Source: Streptomyces rubradiris (GTDB taxonomy: Bacteria; Actinomycetota; Actinomycetes; Streptomycetales; Streptomycetaceae). From it: a stretch of DNA of 64,000 bases. Made by a program: the position numbers and the translations under genes. The stretch is from positions 1-64,000 of the forward strand of contig NZ_BNEA01000007.1 in the NCBI RefSeq assembly GCF_016860525.1, written 5' to 3'. The notes under the pieces are model-generated. The model did no database searches, had not been told where the DNA came from, and saw nothing but the letters and a program-made list of their open reading frames with translations. This document shows positions 41,359-50,381 of this stretch, piece after piece. Each line of letters starts with the position of its first letter. The stretch's first letter is position 1.

Positions 41359-41861
41359 GCCGACAGGCCCCTCAGGACCGCGCGGTGGCGGAGGATCTCT
41401 CGCCGTACGCGGTCGACCACCGACGCGACAGCGTTCTGGACCGGCACGGAGAGACCGCGGCCCACCGTAGAGTCCTCACCCTCGACTGCGAAGACGACCA
41501 ACCGCTCCGGCAGCCATCCGAGAACGCGAGCCAGTTCCACGGCCTCGCCCAGTCCCAGGCCGTGCGAACTGGCTGCGGACGACGCGGCCAGTTCACCCCG
41601 TGCCATCTCCAGCCGGTGCACCCGGCCGGGGCACCCGGGATGGGCGTGCGCGGCGTCGACGACGATGGCGAGCGACGCGCCCCGCCAGGTCCCGATCAGC
41701 CGCCCGGGGTCACCGTCGGAGAAGGCGAGTCCGACGCCGGTCAGAGCGGGCGCCGGGAACCCCGGCTCGGCGAGACGTTCCACCACCGCCCACCCCACCC
41801 CGTCGTCACGGCGGAACTCATTGCCCACGCCGATGACCACGATCCGCCCTGCGCCGTCCAT
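41355..41861 (-). CDS. Hydrogenase maturation protease (HycI/HyaD-like)
   Basis: A 168-residue protease: IVVIGVGNEFRRDDGVGWAV (metal-binding Glu) and IVVDAAHAH (Asp, where D-A-x is typical) match the family that trims the hydrogenase large subunit. ATG at 41861 follows GGAAGGA. Its stop overlaps the hypF start (ATGA). As its substrate gene is absent here, it may be orphaned. Confidence 0.85.
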   Translation of the reverse strand: MDGAGRIVVIGVGNEFRRDDGVGWAVVERLAEPGFPAPALTGVGLAFSDGDPGRLIGTWRGASLAIVVDAAHAHPGCPGRVHRLEMARGELAASSAASSHGLGLGEAVELARVLGWLPERLVVFAVEGEDSTVGRGLSVPVQNAVASVVDRVRREILRHRAVLRGLSA

Positions 41862-42111
41862 GTCGGCCAGTCCTTCCGAGCGCATCGCCCACCGCGGGAC
41901 CGACGCGCCCCGCTGACACCCGTTCGGACTGCGTGAGGGTGTGCCCGGAACCACCTGGCCCTCGCAGGCTCTGCTGGTGTGCTCGGGGCGCTCTAGTCAT
42001 GCGGCTGAGCATGACCGTTTGACACCGGTAATTACTGGCACCTCTGCCTCACGGACCTCCCCATCAGGCCAGCCGGCCAGTGGCGCAACGCGCCTGACAC
42101 CTCATCAGAAC

Positions 42112-42161
42112 GAGCGTCAGATGAACGTCAAGACGCCTCGCAGAGCGTCATTCGAGCGTCA
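42112..42161. repeat. Four phased GARCGTCA direct repeats
   Basis: GAGCGTCA at 42112-42119, GAACGTCA at 42123-42130, GAGCGTCA at 42143-42150 and GAGCGTCA at 42154-42161. Spacings of 11, 20 and 11 bp put all copies on one DNA face, as for a multi-subunit DNA-binding site or iterons. Confidence 0.7.
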
Positions 42162-42186
42162 AGATATCGCCCGTAACGCACATGGC

Positions 42187-42199
42187 GCACATCATGTGC
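42187..42199. repeat. Palindrome GCACAT-C-ATGTGC
   Basis: Perfect 6-bp arms around a single C, 26 bp after the last direct repeat. It may belong to the same control region. Confidence 0.5.
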
Positions 42200-42217
42200 A
42201 CCCACCGAAACCGCAGG

Positions 42218-42298
42218 TCAGCGGCCATTTTCGGCAGTCTCCAGGATCGCCACGCACTCCACATGATGCGTCATCGGAAACCCATGCAACACCCAACT
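42218..42298 (-). pseudogene. C-terminal remnant of an RNA (uracil-5-) methyltransferase
   Basis: The minus strand reads LHGFPMTHHVECVAILET followed by a stop within 6 codons. FPMTHHVECVA-L is the conserved C-terminus of TrmA/RlmD-type m5U methyltransferases. Only about 25 codons remain; the rest of the gene is absent. Confidence 0.5.
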
Positions 42299-42436
42299 CT
42301 TCTGTGGTGACTACTGCCCTTCGTCACCGTGCTGAGTAATGACGTGAACTGTTGGATGCTGCCGACTCCTCTCCGTCGTACCTCACGCCGCCAGAATGGG
42401 GCCCTTCTACGGCAAGCGAAGCAACATAGCCCAGAA

Positions 42437-42459
42437 CCGCCGGTTAGCCAAACCGGCGG
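42437..42459. repeat. Hairpin CCGCCGGTT-N5-AACCGGCGG
   Basis: A perfect 9-bp inverted repeat with loop AGCCA, 90 bp upstream of the excisionase-like gene. It may be a terminator or attachment-related sequence. Confidence 0.55.
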
Positions 42460-42550
42460 TAGCGCGGAGTATTGACAGTGACCGCGATGACGGGCGCGTG
42501 CGACGTTCGTAGGCCCGGTAGGGGCTACCCATCAGACGAAAGAATGCAGA

Positions 42551-42811
42551 ATGCACACGAAGATCGAAGAGACTCTGGGCCCTCGCTATAGCCCTGCTCA
42601 CATCCGCGCCACCTGGGACGGAACGGGGAGCGTGGAAGACGCCTCAAGGGCGCTTGGATTTTCACGGGCTAAGGGATACGACCTGATCCGCAGCGGGCAG
42701 TTTCCGTGCCGTGTGCTACGCATCGGCCGTGTGACGCGTGTCGTCACGGCGTCCCTACTCCGCGTCCTCGAAAGCGGGGAACCGGAGTATAACGATGCCC
42801 GCGCGCGATGA
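42551..42811 (+). CDS. Excisionase-like small DNA-binding protein
   Basis: An 86-residue basic protein. SVEDASRALGFSRAKGYDLIRSGQFP and RVLRIGRVTRVVTASLLRVLE fit the winged-helix/MerR-like excisionase pattern (substrate: attachment-site DNA). Such genes lie beside the integrase in Streptomyces integrative elements, but no intact integrase follows here. The phased repeats about 400 bp upstream could be its target (speculative). Confidence 0.7.
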   Translation: MHTKIEETLGPRYSPAHIRATWDGTGSVEDASRALGFSRAKGYDLIRSGQFPCRVLRIGRVTRVVTASLLRVLESGEPEYNDARAR

Positions 42812-43095
42812 CATGCACGTCGATCTCCGGTGAATAGACCGGCCACCACGGACTTGGTCGTGACCATCAGGAACGTGCCGAGTGCCGGCACGTACGCAAC
42901 GAGCGGAAGCCGGCGAGCCAGTGCTCGTGTTCAGTGACCCGGTGGTCGACGGGTGTGGGGGCTTCCTCCTCGCGTTGTCATGCTCCCTCTCCGAAGGGAT
43001 GTCGAGAACGAAGTGCGCGTCCCACGGGACGGGTCCGGCGAGCCGCGCCCACGAGAACGCCGTGCTCGACGATCTTGGTCAGCAGGGTGTCCAAG
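42812..43095. other. Unassigned region before the transposase
   Basis: No complete gene. On the minus strand about 42820-42905 reads as a hydrophobic stretch (VPALGTFLMVTTKSVVAGL) and may be a membrane-protein remnant. Clear IS terminal repeats were not found. Confidence 0.35.
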
Positions 43096-43904
43096 GTGTG
43101 TGCTGATCTTGTCCCGGATGACCTGTGGGAGCGGGTGGCCCCGCTGCTGCCGCCCACTCCCGAACGTCGCCGCCGCTACCCCGGACGGCTGCGCGTTCCC
43201 GACCGAGTGGCCCTCGCCGGCGTCATGTATGTGCTGCGGACCGGTGTCGCGTGGCGCGATGTTCCCGCAGAGACTGTGGGCTGCTCTGGTGTGACGGCCT
43301 GGCGCCGGCTGAGGGACTGGACCGAGGCCGGCGTCTGGCCACGCCTGCATGGCGCCCTGCTGACCGAGCTCCGCCGTGCCGACCTGCTGGACCCGGACGA
43401 TTGTTCCGTGGACGGATCGCACGTCCGGGCTCTCAAAGGGGGGATCATGTCGGCCCTTCACCCGTCGACCGTGCCCGCCCGGGCTCCAAGCACCACCTAA
43501 TCGTCGATCGCCACGGAACCCCGCTCGCCGTCACGCTTACCGGCGGCAACCGACACGACGCCACCCAGCTTCTGCCGCTGCTGGACGCGGTCCCACCGAT
43601 CCGGGGGCTGCGCGGACGTCCCCGCCGCAAGCCCCGGCGCCTGTACGCCGACCGGGGCTACGACTTCGACAAGTACCGCCGCCTGTTGTGGAAGCGCGGT
43701 ATCAAGCCAGTGATCGCCCGACGCGGTGTCGCTCACGGCTCAGGACTGGGCAAGGTGCGTTGGGTGGTCGAGCGCGCCTTCGCCTGGCTGCACCAGTTCA
43801 AACGGCTCCGCACCCGCTACGAACGACGCGCTGATCTCCACCAGGGCCTGCTCGAGCTGGCCTGCAGCCTCATATGCCTCCGCCGCCTGCGAACCTCATT
43901 CTGA
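43096..43904 (+). mobile_element. IS5-family transposase, two overlapping frames
   Basis: Frame 1 (43096-43500) encodes the N-terminal part (LVPDDLWERVAPLLPPTPE, CSVDGSHVRALKGG with the first Asp). The -1 frame continues PSPVDRARPGSKHHLIVD, LYADRGYDFDKYRRLLW (second Asp) and WVVERAFAWLHQFKRL (catalytic Glu), to 43904. The frames overlap at AAAGGGGGG (43435-43443). IS427-group elements of the IS5 family make their transposase by programmed frameshifting at such runs, so this may be intact and active. The rightmost sequence CATTCTGAAACGATCAGTAAG may be one end; no matching left end is seen. Confidence 0.8.
43435..43443 (+). promoter_or_regulatory. Probable -1 ribosomal frameshift site
   Basis: AAAGGGGGG where the upstream frame (CTC AAA GGG GGG ATC) changes to the downstream frame (GGG GAT CAT) by re-reading one base. 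Confidence 0.55.
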
Positions 43905-44000
43905 AACGATCAGTAAGTCAGGCCGGCACCAGCCGCACCCGGCTGAGTGAACACATCATGCCGGCGGAACCCTCACGGAGAGCGTGGCGTGGTGCTCTAC

Positions 44001-44212
44001 GTGAACCCGATCAACGAGACGCACGTGAAGGAGCCGGGGCTCGTCGTGTCGACATCGCGGCCGCCGGCGACGCAACCGCCCTCGCCTTCCAGCAGATGCT
44101 CGCCGGCCGGTGGGCGACGGCCGCGGAGCACACCACGCGGGACCCGGGACAGCCCGGCGTCCGGCTGCGCTGCTACCTCGACCTGCGCCAGGAACTCCCC
44201 GACCCTGGCTGA
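44001..44212 (+). pseudogene. DUF6207-family protein, frameshifted
   Basis: GTG at 44001 opens NPINETHVKEPGLVV, then after a one-base loss near 44048 (GTCGTG-TCGAC for GTCGTGGTCGAC) the other frame reads VDIAAAGDATALAFQQML and PGVRLRCYLDLRQEL to 44212. Restoring one G yields a normal, small DUF6207 protein of about 70 residues, a family seen in Streptomyces. Confidence 0.7.
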
Positions 44213-44730
44213 AACGGCTCATCCCGAGGTACCGTCCTCCCGCCCGCCGGCGGGGTCAGTACATCGGCCAGGGCGCAGCCGACGGCCTGGGACAGCGTGG
44301 TGCTGCGCCCGGTGTACTGATTGAAATCGTCGTCGAGCCAGTCGCCGACCCATGGGGGAAGCTGTCGGGAGACGCCGCAGGCGTGCAGGGCTCGCAGGTG
44401 TCCGATGCGTTGGGAGACCGTGTGCGGTGCCACCGGGTCGGGCGGAAGATGCAGTCTGCGGGCGAGTACGGCTGGGTGGCGCGGGTTGAACCAGATCATG
44501 GCCATCTCCCGGGCCAGCAGATTCCACTGAGGATCCGGCTCGCGGAAGATCATGCGGAAACCGGCGGCAGCCAGGTTCGGGGCCCTGCGGACGATGCCGT
44601 TCAGGTCCCAGCAGCCGGTGTTGCCGAACAGCGGCGGACAGGCGCCTTCCAGGAGCGGGTGGGACTGAATGACGGGCTCGTCGTTCCGAAAGACCGAGAC
44701 GGGCAGGGCGAGCGGCAGACGGCTGGTCAT
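44173..44730 (-). pseudogene. Integrase-associated protein, N-terminal part
   Basis: ATG at 44730 opens 185 codons: WDLNGIVRRAPNLAAAGFR, DPQWNLLAREMAMIWFNP and HLPPDPVAPHTVSQRIGH. These resemble the large recombinase-type proteins carried on Streptomyces integrative elements, but I am not sure of the family. It overlaps the DUF6207 gene and ends in low-quality sequence (after DDFNQYTGR), so it is likely truncated. The start overlaps the stop of the preceding fragment (ATGA), the arrangement of multi-gene recombinase modules. Confidence 0.45.
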
Positions 44731-45062
44731 GCATCCAACTCCACGTGTGCCGAGAGGGGAAGAGGCAAGGCCGCCACGCCTTCGACGATCTGGCGGCGGA
44801 CCTGGGCGATCTCTGCGTCGGTGCGGGCCTTGATCGCTTCGGTGACGTTGACCCGGCTCTGCCCCCAGAGCGTGTGGAAGAGCTGAGGCGACAGCCGCAG
44901 CCACAGGCGTTCGAGATGGTCGGAGAAGAGCAGAAGCTGGGGGAGGTTCGAGGGCAGTACGAACGCGTTGCGGCATTCGAGGCAGCGGGTGGGGGCGACC
45001 GGGCCCTGCTTCCTCCGCGGGCCGCGCTCCGTCTCGGGGCCGTGCCTCCAGGAGGAGTCGTT
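44727..45062 (-). pseudogene. C-terminal fragment of an integrase-module protein
   Basis: Open for 111 codons with no start: CLECRNAFVLPSNLPQLLLF, HLERLWLRLSPQLFHTLWG, then DAEIAQVRRQIVEGV to a stop that overlaps the next start. The CLECRNAF segment is Cys-bearing and may be a zinc-binding site. N-terminal part missing at 45062. Confidence 0.45.
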
Positions 45063-45313
45063 TCAGTGTGGTGTACGAGCGGTGGGTGAGGCTGTCGGGC
45101 CGGAGATGGTGAAGTGGTCGCCCGGCAGTCCGCCGATGTCCGGGAAACACGGACCAGGCGGAGGCCGGGGTCACGATCCCGTCGCTCTCCCCGGCCAGGG
45201 CGGTCACCGGGATGGGACAGATGGAGCGCCGACCCTTGTCCACCGTGCGCAGCTGCTCCCAGTCGACCTCCGGGTGCTCGGCGGGGATCGCGCCGACGGA
45301 GCCGTTGTGTACA
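45063..45313 (-). pseudogene. Alpha/beta-hydrolase (thioesterase-like) C-terminal fragment
   Basis: The minus strand reads EHPEVDWEQLRTVDKG, CPIPVTALAGESDGIVTP (Asp-loop of alpha/beta hydrolases), then after a one-base shift GGLPGDHFTI (His-loop). This fits the C-terminal end of a type II thioesterase-like hydrolase. No start. Confidence 0.4.
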
Positions 45314-45469
45314 GCGCGACGTCGACGGCCCCGGCCCGGCTGATGTCATCGATGTCTGCCGTGACCGATGAGTTTTGCGCGGATCCGTTGTCGATACGGC
45401 TGGATACGCCGACAGCGGTGGGCCTGTGCTGGGGACGTTCCAGCGCGGGAGGAGTAGAGGGAGGCTGTG

Positions 45470-46756
45470 ATGAGCGTCGACGACCCCGACCAGGGCCACG
45501 CGATCCGGACGGGCGGGCAGGGATCAAGGGTGAGCGGTCCCAGGGTGTTGGTGGCGGGGGCGAGTATCGCGGGACCCGCGCTGGCCCACTGGCTGCGCCG
45601 GCGGGGGGCTGAAGTGACCGTGGTGGAGCGGGCTTCCGAGCTGCGCCCCGGCGGGCAGGCGGTGGACGCGCGCGGGGTCGCCAAGGAAGTCATCGGGCGC
45701 ATGGGGCTGGACGCGGCGGTGCGCGCGGCATGCACCGACACCGCCGGCGCGCACACCGTGGACGCGGACGGGCAGGTGCTGAAAACCTTCCATGCCGACG
45801 ACGATGGTGGCGACGGGTTCATCGCGGATATCGAGATCCTGCGCGGGGATCTGTCCCAGGTGCTCTACGACGACACCCGCGACCGGGTCGAGTATGTCTT
45901 CGGCGACCGAATCGCCGGGCTCGCCCAGGACGCGGACGGGGTCGAGGTGGTCTTCGCGGGCGGCAGCCGGCGGCGCTTCGACTTGGTGGTCGGGGCAGAC
46001 GGGCTGCACTCGGAGCTGCGGGCGATGGTCTTCGGGCCGCATGAGCGGTTCCTCCGCCACCTCGGGCACGTGCTGGCCTTCTGCAGTGTGCCCAACGAGT
46101 TCGGACTGGACCGCTGGCTGCTGGAGTACCAGGATCAGGAGTCCGGGCGCTCCGCCCTCCTGCGGCCCACCCAGGACGCCACCCGGGCGATGGCCATGTT
46201 CTATTTCGCCTCGGCCGACTTCAACGTCGACCACCGTGACGTCGCAGCCCAGAAGGTCCTGCTGCGGGAGCGGATGGCGGGCCTGGGCTGGTTGACCCAG
46301 GACATCCTCGCGCACCTGGACGACACTCCGGACTTCTACCTCGACCAGGTCGCCCAGGTGGTGATGGACCGCTGGTCGAGTGGACGGGTGGGGTTGCTCG
46401 GGGACGCGGCGTTCAGCTCGTCGCCGATGTCCGGGCAGGGCACCGGGCTGGCACTGGTCGGTGCCTACCTGCTGGCCGGAGAGCTGGCCGCTGCCGGGTG
46501 GGTCCCCGAGGCCGGGTTCGCCCGCTACGAGGCGCGGATGCGGTCGTTCGTCGAGGCCAACCAGGAGATCGGCCGGTTGAACGCCCGCAGCCGTGACGTC
46601 TCTGGGCCGGACACCGAGCCGCGCCCCGACTTCGCCAGCGAGTGGTTCACCGAGCTGGTCGGACGCGCGATCAACGGCATCGAGCTGCCCGACTACGCGG
46701 GGGTGCCGGACTTCGCCACGGTCGGATCGCCGATCACGTCGTCGGTCAAGCCGTAG
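45470..46756 (+). CDS. FAD-dependent monooxygenase (aromatic hydroxylase type)
   Basis: A 428-residue class A flavoprotein monooxygenase. VLVAGASIAGPALAHWLRRRG is the FAD ADP-binding motif, VVGADGLHSELR the DG motif, and GLLGDAAFSSSPMSGQGTGLAL the GD motif. Relatives hydroxylate polyketides, tetracyclines or aromatic acids with NAD(P)H and O2. I chose ATG at 45470, 5 nt after GGGAGG. It stands alone, without PKS or catabolic genes nearby. Confidence 0.92.
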   Translation: MSVDDPDQGHAIRTGGQGSRVSGPRVLVAGASIAGPALAHWLRRRGAEVTVVERASELRPGGQAVDARGVAKEVIGRMGLDAAVRAACTDTAGAHTVDADGQVLKTFHADDDGGDGFIADIEILRGDLSQVLYDDTRDRVEYVFGDRIAGLAQDADGVEVVFAGGSRRRFDLVVGADGLHSELRAMVFGPHERFLRHLGHVLAFCSVPNEFGLDRWLLEYQDQESGRSALLRPTQDATRAMAMFYFASADFNVDHRDVAAQKVLLRERMAGLGWLTQDILAHLDDTPDFYLDQVAQVVMDRWSSGRVGLLGDAAFSSSPMSGQGTGLALVGAYLLAGELAAAGWVPEAGFARYEARMRSFVEANQEIGRLNARSRDVSGPDTEPRPDFASEWFTELVGRAINGIELPDYAGVPDFATVGSPITSSVKP

Positions 46757-46911
46757 GCGTTATACGACGTGTCGCCGAGGCCATCCACGCATCGAGGGGC
46801 ACCGCCCGATCGGCCGGCCTTGCGCTCCCGCCGGTGGCGGAGGCGGGAGGCGATCGCGGGTAGGTTGCGGCGGTGCGCACGGTCGAGCTCCTGTTGGATG
46901 AGGCGGCAGAG

Positions 46912-47826
46912 CTAGTAGGCCGGCTGCCGTGTCGGCTGCTCTGCCTGTTGGTTGCACGCCTGAAGCAGGGCCGTGAGCCGACGGGACGGCGGGCCGGGGC
47001 GCGTCGCCAGGTATGTCGGCAGGGAGGGCGCCCTGGCCGGGTCGGCGAAGGGCCGGAAAGCGATCCGGTGCACGGGCTGCACGGCCGCCTGGGAGGCGAA
47101 GTAGACGGTCCAGCTCGGCCGGCCCGCGGCGATCGCGGCCAGGGTGTCCTGATCGGTGGTGAACGCCGGTCCCATGGCTGGTTCGAAACCCGCCGCCCGG
47201 CAGGCGTCCACAACCACGTCGACCAGATACGGATTGCTCTCGCGGGATGCGATCCGCAGCGGCAGCCCGGCCAGGTCCGCGAGGTCGACCCGGTCCCGCT
47301 CGGCGAGCGGATGCCCGGCAGGCAGCGCCGCGACCAGTTCGTCCCGCCACAGCGGCAGCAGTTCGAGGCCCGGGGCGCGGTCGGCGCCGCGCACGAACGT
47401 GGCGTGCAGGTACCCGTCACGCACCTGCTGCAACCGTGTCGTCGTGGGGCCGCTGACCAGTTCGACGAGCAGCCATGGCGCTTGCTCCGACAGCGCGGTC
47501 AGCACTCCGTCCAGGCGCAGCCCGAGCCCCACGCTCGTACCGATGCGGACAGTGGATTGCTGCTCGCCGCGTACGACGTCCATCGTCTCGGCTGCCGCCC
47601 GCTCGGCCGCGAGCATCGCGCGGGCGTGCGGCAGAAGCGCCCGGCCCGCCTCGGTCAGCCGCACGGCCCGTTTGCTGCGGTCGAACAGGGTGACGCCGAA
47701 CTCCCGCTCCAGTCGCCGCACTTGCTGGCTGACCGCGGGCTGCCCGATGTACAGCCGTTCGGCGGCCCGCCCGAAGTGCAGTTCCTCCGCCACTGCCACG
47801 AAGTACTTCATCTGACGCAGTTCCAC
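46912..47826 (-). CDS. LysR-family transcriptional regulator
   Basis: A 304-residue LysR regulator. ELRQMKYFVAVAEELHFGRAAERL and QPAVSQQVRRLEREFGV form the helix-turn-helix; the rest is the effector domain (VRIGTSVGLGLRLDGVL). GTG at 47826 was chosen to give the family length; an ATG 30 bp upstream is possible. Divergent from an alpha/beta hydrolase it probably controls. Confidence 0.9.
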   Translation of the reverse strand: MELRQMKYFVAVAEELHFGRAAERLYIGQPAVSQQVRRLEREFGVTLFDRSKRAVRLTEAGRALLPHARAMLAAERAAAETMDVVRGEQQSTVRIGTSVGLGLRLDGVLTALSEQAPWLLVELVSGPTTTRLQQVRDGYLHATFVRGADRAPGLELLPLWRDELVAALPAGHPLAERDRVDLADLAGLPLRIASRESNPYLVDVVVDACRAAGFEPAMGPAFTTDQDTLAAIAAGRPSWTVYFASQAAVQPVHRIAFRPFADPARAPSLPTYLATRPGPPSRRLTALLQACNQQAEQPTRQPAY

Positions 47827-47884
47827 GCCGTCCCGCCCCCCGGACCTCTCGCTCATCACGTCCCAGCACGGCCCTTCACGACCC

Positions 47885-47899
47885 ATCACGATCGGTGAT
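47885..47899. promoter_or_regulatory. Candidate LysR binding site
   Basis: ATCAC-GATCG-GTGAT, 15 bp, T-N11-A pattern, in the LysR/hydrolase intergenic region. A further ATCAC is at 47914 and CATCACCA near 47957. Confidence 0.5.
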
Positions 47900-48012
47900 G
47901 AGTCCAGGAGCAGATCACTCATTGGCCGACGGGCGCCCGTCCGCTGGAATCTACCCATCACCACAGCGAACCGGCCAGGCAGGCCGGGTCGGCAGGGAAG
48001 GGCAAGATCCTC

Positions 48013-48786
48013 ATGGCGTACACGACGGTCGACGGCATCGCTCTCCACTACGAGGACCTCGGCGCGGGCCGTCCCCTGGTGTTCCTGCACGGCTGGGGCA
48101 CCAGTGGCCGGGTGTGGGACGCGCAGGCGGCCGACCTCATGGCCGACCACCGCGTGATCACCCTTGACTGGCGGGGCTGCGGGCGCTCCGAGCGGCCTGC
48201 CGACGGCTACACCATCAGTCGGCTCGCCGGCGATGTGCTGGAGTTCGTCGACGCCCTGGGACTTGACCGGCCGGTGATGATCGGTTCGTCGATCGCGGGT
48301 GCCTTCATCATCGAGGCAGCCCTCGCGGCCCCCGACCGGTTCGGGGCGATCATCCCCGTCGACGCAGGCGTCCACCACTTCTGCGGGCGTCAGGGCGCCA
48401 TGGACAAGCTGCTCGCGGGCCTGCGCGCCGACCGCGCGGGCACCCTCGCCGACTTCGTGCCGCACTGGTACCGGCCCGGCGCGAGCACGGCGATGATCGA
48501 TTGGACGGTGGCCCAGCTCCTGGAGTCGACCTTCCGTATCGACGGTCTCGTCGTCGACCAGGCCGGCTACGACCCGCGTGAACGAGTGGCGGCCCTGCGT
48601 GTGCCCACCCACTTCCTGCACGGCGAACTCGACACCGAGGTGCCGCTGTCGGTGCCCCGCGAACTCGCCGCCCTGATCCCCGGCAGCCGCCTCACGGTGA
48701 TCGACGGCGCTGGGCACATGGCGCAGCAGGACCAGGCGGACCGGTTCACGGCCGCCTTGCGCGCGGCCCTGTCCGACCTGCTCTGA
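48013..48786 (+). CDS. Alpha/beta hydrolase (haloperoxidase-like)
   Basis: A 257-residue hydrolase. FLHGWGTSGRVWD carries the oxyanion HG, IGSSIAG the nucleophile Ser93 (G-x-S-x-x-G), ELDTEVP the acid region and GAGHMAQQ the His. The pattern fits the fluoroacetate/cofactor-free haloperoxidase-like group. Probably controlled by the divergent LysR. Confidence 0.9.
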   Translation: MAYTTVDGIALHYEDLGAGRPLVFLHGWGTSGRVWDAQAADLMADHRVITLDWRGCGRSERPADGYTISRLAGDVLEFVDALGLDRPVMIGSSIAGAFIIEAALAAPDRFGAIIPVDAGVHHFCGRQGAMDKLLAGLRADRAGTLADFVPHWYRPGASTAMIDWTVAQLLESTFRIDGLVVDQAGYDPRERVAALRVPTHFLHGELDTEVPLSVPRELAALIPGSRLTVIDGAGHMAQQDQADRFTAALRAALSDLL

Positions 48787-48835
48787 GCAACGCCCGCCCC
48801 CTCTCATCACCTCCTCCGTCTCTTGGGAGTCCCCC

Positions 48836-49550
48836 ATGCCCTTCGTCGACGTTCCTACCTCCGGCGGCGTCACCAAGGGCGCACTGCCTCGTCACATGCA
48901 GCGGGGCCCGGCCTGGTCCTGGTGCACAGCACCGGCGCCACCGCGACCGGCAGCAACTGGCCGCCGTTCATCGCCGACCCGAGTGAGCGCTACACCATCG
49001 TCGTCGCCGGTTCTGCAGGGCTCGGGAGAGACCAGTGCCCCCGGTGGCAAGGGAGGCGGGACTCGACCGGTTCCACCTCGTGGGCCACGCGCTGGGCCCG
49101 GTGGTCGCGGCGCCGGGCGCCGCCTTGTACCCGGACCGAGTCGCCTCGCTCCCCCGGCTGGTGGCGGGCGGGGCCGCGCGGACGCCCACATGGCCTTCCA
49201 GCTCGATCTGTGGCGACAACTGGCCGGCCCCGACCCGAACGTCCTGGCCCGGCTGATTGTGCTCACCACGCTGGGCAAGGACACGCTGCGCGCCCGCTTC
49301 AGATCCACCTGCCCGCGCCGCGCAGCCACGACAGTGCCGATCCCGACCGGCACGGCGTGCACGTCTTCACCGGCCGCGCCGACGGCCGCAGCACCACCGT
49401 CCAGGTCGCGCACGAGGTCTACGACCAGGCGCGCGCCGCACAGCAGGCCGCGCTCGACATCCCCAGCGGGCGGATTCGCGAAAGGGCGACCCCGGCAAAC
49501 ACGGCGTTGCCCCCGAAGACCTTTATGTGACGGTGCGCTTCACCGACTGA
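48836..49550 (+). pseudogene. Degenerate alpha/beta hydrolase and following remnant
   Basis: Coding signal is spread over three frames. MPFVDVPTSGGV, then VLVHSTGATATGSNWPPF, then LDRFHLVGHALGPVVAA (the G-x-S elbow has His-Ala in place of Ser) and FQLDLWRQLAGPDPNVLARL look like an alpha/beta hydrolase with several indels. From about 49340, HVFTGRADGRSTTVQVAHE to VAPEDLYVTVRFTD reads as a second short protein that resembles a tautomerase-like end, uncertain. The region 49551-49837 has a GGALPIGHPY stretch (thiolase-like) but nothing intact. Confidence 0.5.
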
Positions 49551-49837
49551 ACCAGCGCCCGGTGTTCGGCCAGGTGCGATGGCTTTGTTCACCGGATCGG
49601 CGGCGCGCTGCCGATCGGCCACCCGTACGACCTGGTCTTCTCCCGGGAGGCGGGGGGCGCGGCTCGGCTTCGCCGTGGTTCTGGCACGCGCTGGGGGCTT
49701 GGCGGGGCGGGCCGAGCGGTAGGCCGGCGCCCCAGGCCGGTCGGACAACGGCACCAGCACCGCCCCTGCCGACGAGCGGCCGGCCGGGGGTCCGGTAGCC
49801 GTCCGCGGGTTCAGCCCTTTCCGCTGGAACGCAGGAG

Positions 49838-50075
49838 CGTGGTCACCCGACGCCGCTCACCGCACGACGAGCGCCAGGTCCTCATCCGCCTCACCCGGGA
49901 AGGCGCCGAACACCTCGCGGTCATGTGGGCCCAGCTGCGCGCGCGCCAGTACGCGGCCCTGTCGCAGTTCACTCCGCAGGAGCAGCGCGTACTCGCCGCA
50001 CAGCTGCACCGCCTGGCCGGCCTCATCAACGAGACCATTCCCAGGGCGGCCGGATCGGCGGCGGACGAGGGCTGA
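49838..50075 (+). pseudogene. MarR-family regulator C-terminal fragment
   Basis: VTRRRSPHDERQVLIRLT is the wing of the MarR winged helix, followed by the dimerisation helices (GAEHLAVMWAQLRARQY to LINETIP). The DNA-recognition helices that should precede it are missing, so the gene is truncated at its 5' end. Confidence 0.65.
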
Positions 50076-50381
50076 CCATCCAGGCGACGGATCTCGCTGA
50101 CCCGACCCCCGGTTCGGCCCCGGCACCGAGCACCGCAGGCCCTCCACGCCGCAGAACGTTCCGGGGGCCGCACGAAGTGCGGTACCTCGGGCAAGAGGTG
50201 CTCCGCGTCGTTGCCAGAGCCGCCGCAGTCGCCACCGAACGGTTCGAGCAGGTCTGGTTCGCGCGGTCCCTCGGCGCTCTGGAGGGAACAGCTCCGGTCA
50301 CGACCCCATGGCTGTCGCACTCGCCCGGTGCGGACAGCTCGCCTCGTGAAGGAGAACGCGTCGCACTATGTGCGTGCCGGG
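50076..50381. other. Intergenic region
   Basis: Between the MarR remnant and the end of the carboxylesterase gene. Nothing recognised. Confidence 0.5.

Larger units (their letters stand above)
41862..42550. other. Mosaic intergenic region with repeats and remnants
   Basis: No intact gene is supported across about 690 bp. The open frame at 41941-42339 lacks Streptomyces codon bias. Listed separately are the GARCGTCA direct repeats, a palindrome, an RNA methyltransferase remnant and a hairpin. Confidence 0.5.

Noticed and set aside
42112..42161. CRISPR array
   Set aside because: Repeats are only 8 bp with no spacers of constant length.
41941..42339. 132-codon frame upstream of the repeats
   Set aside because: Third-position GC is low compared with real genes and it crosses the methyltransferase remnant on the other strand.
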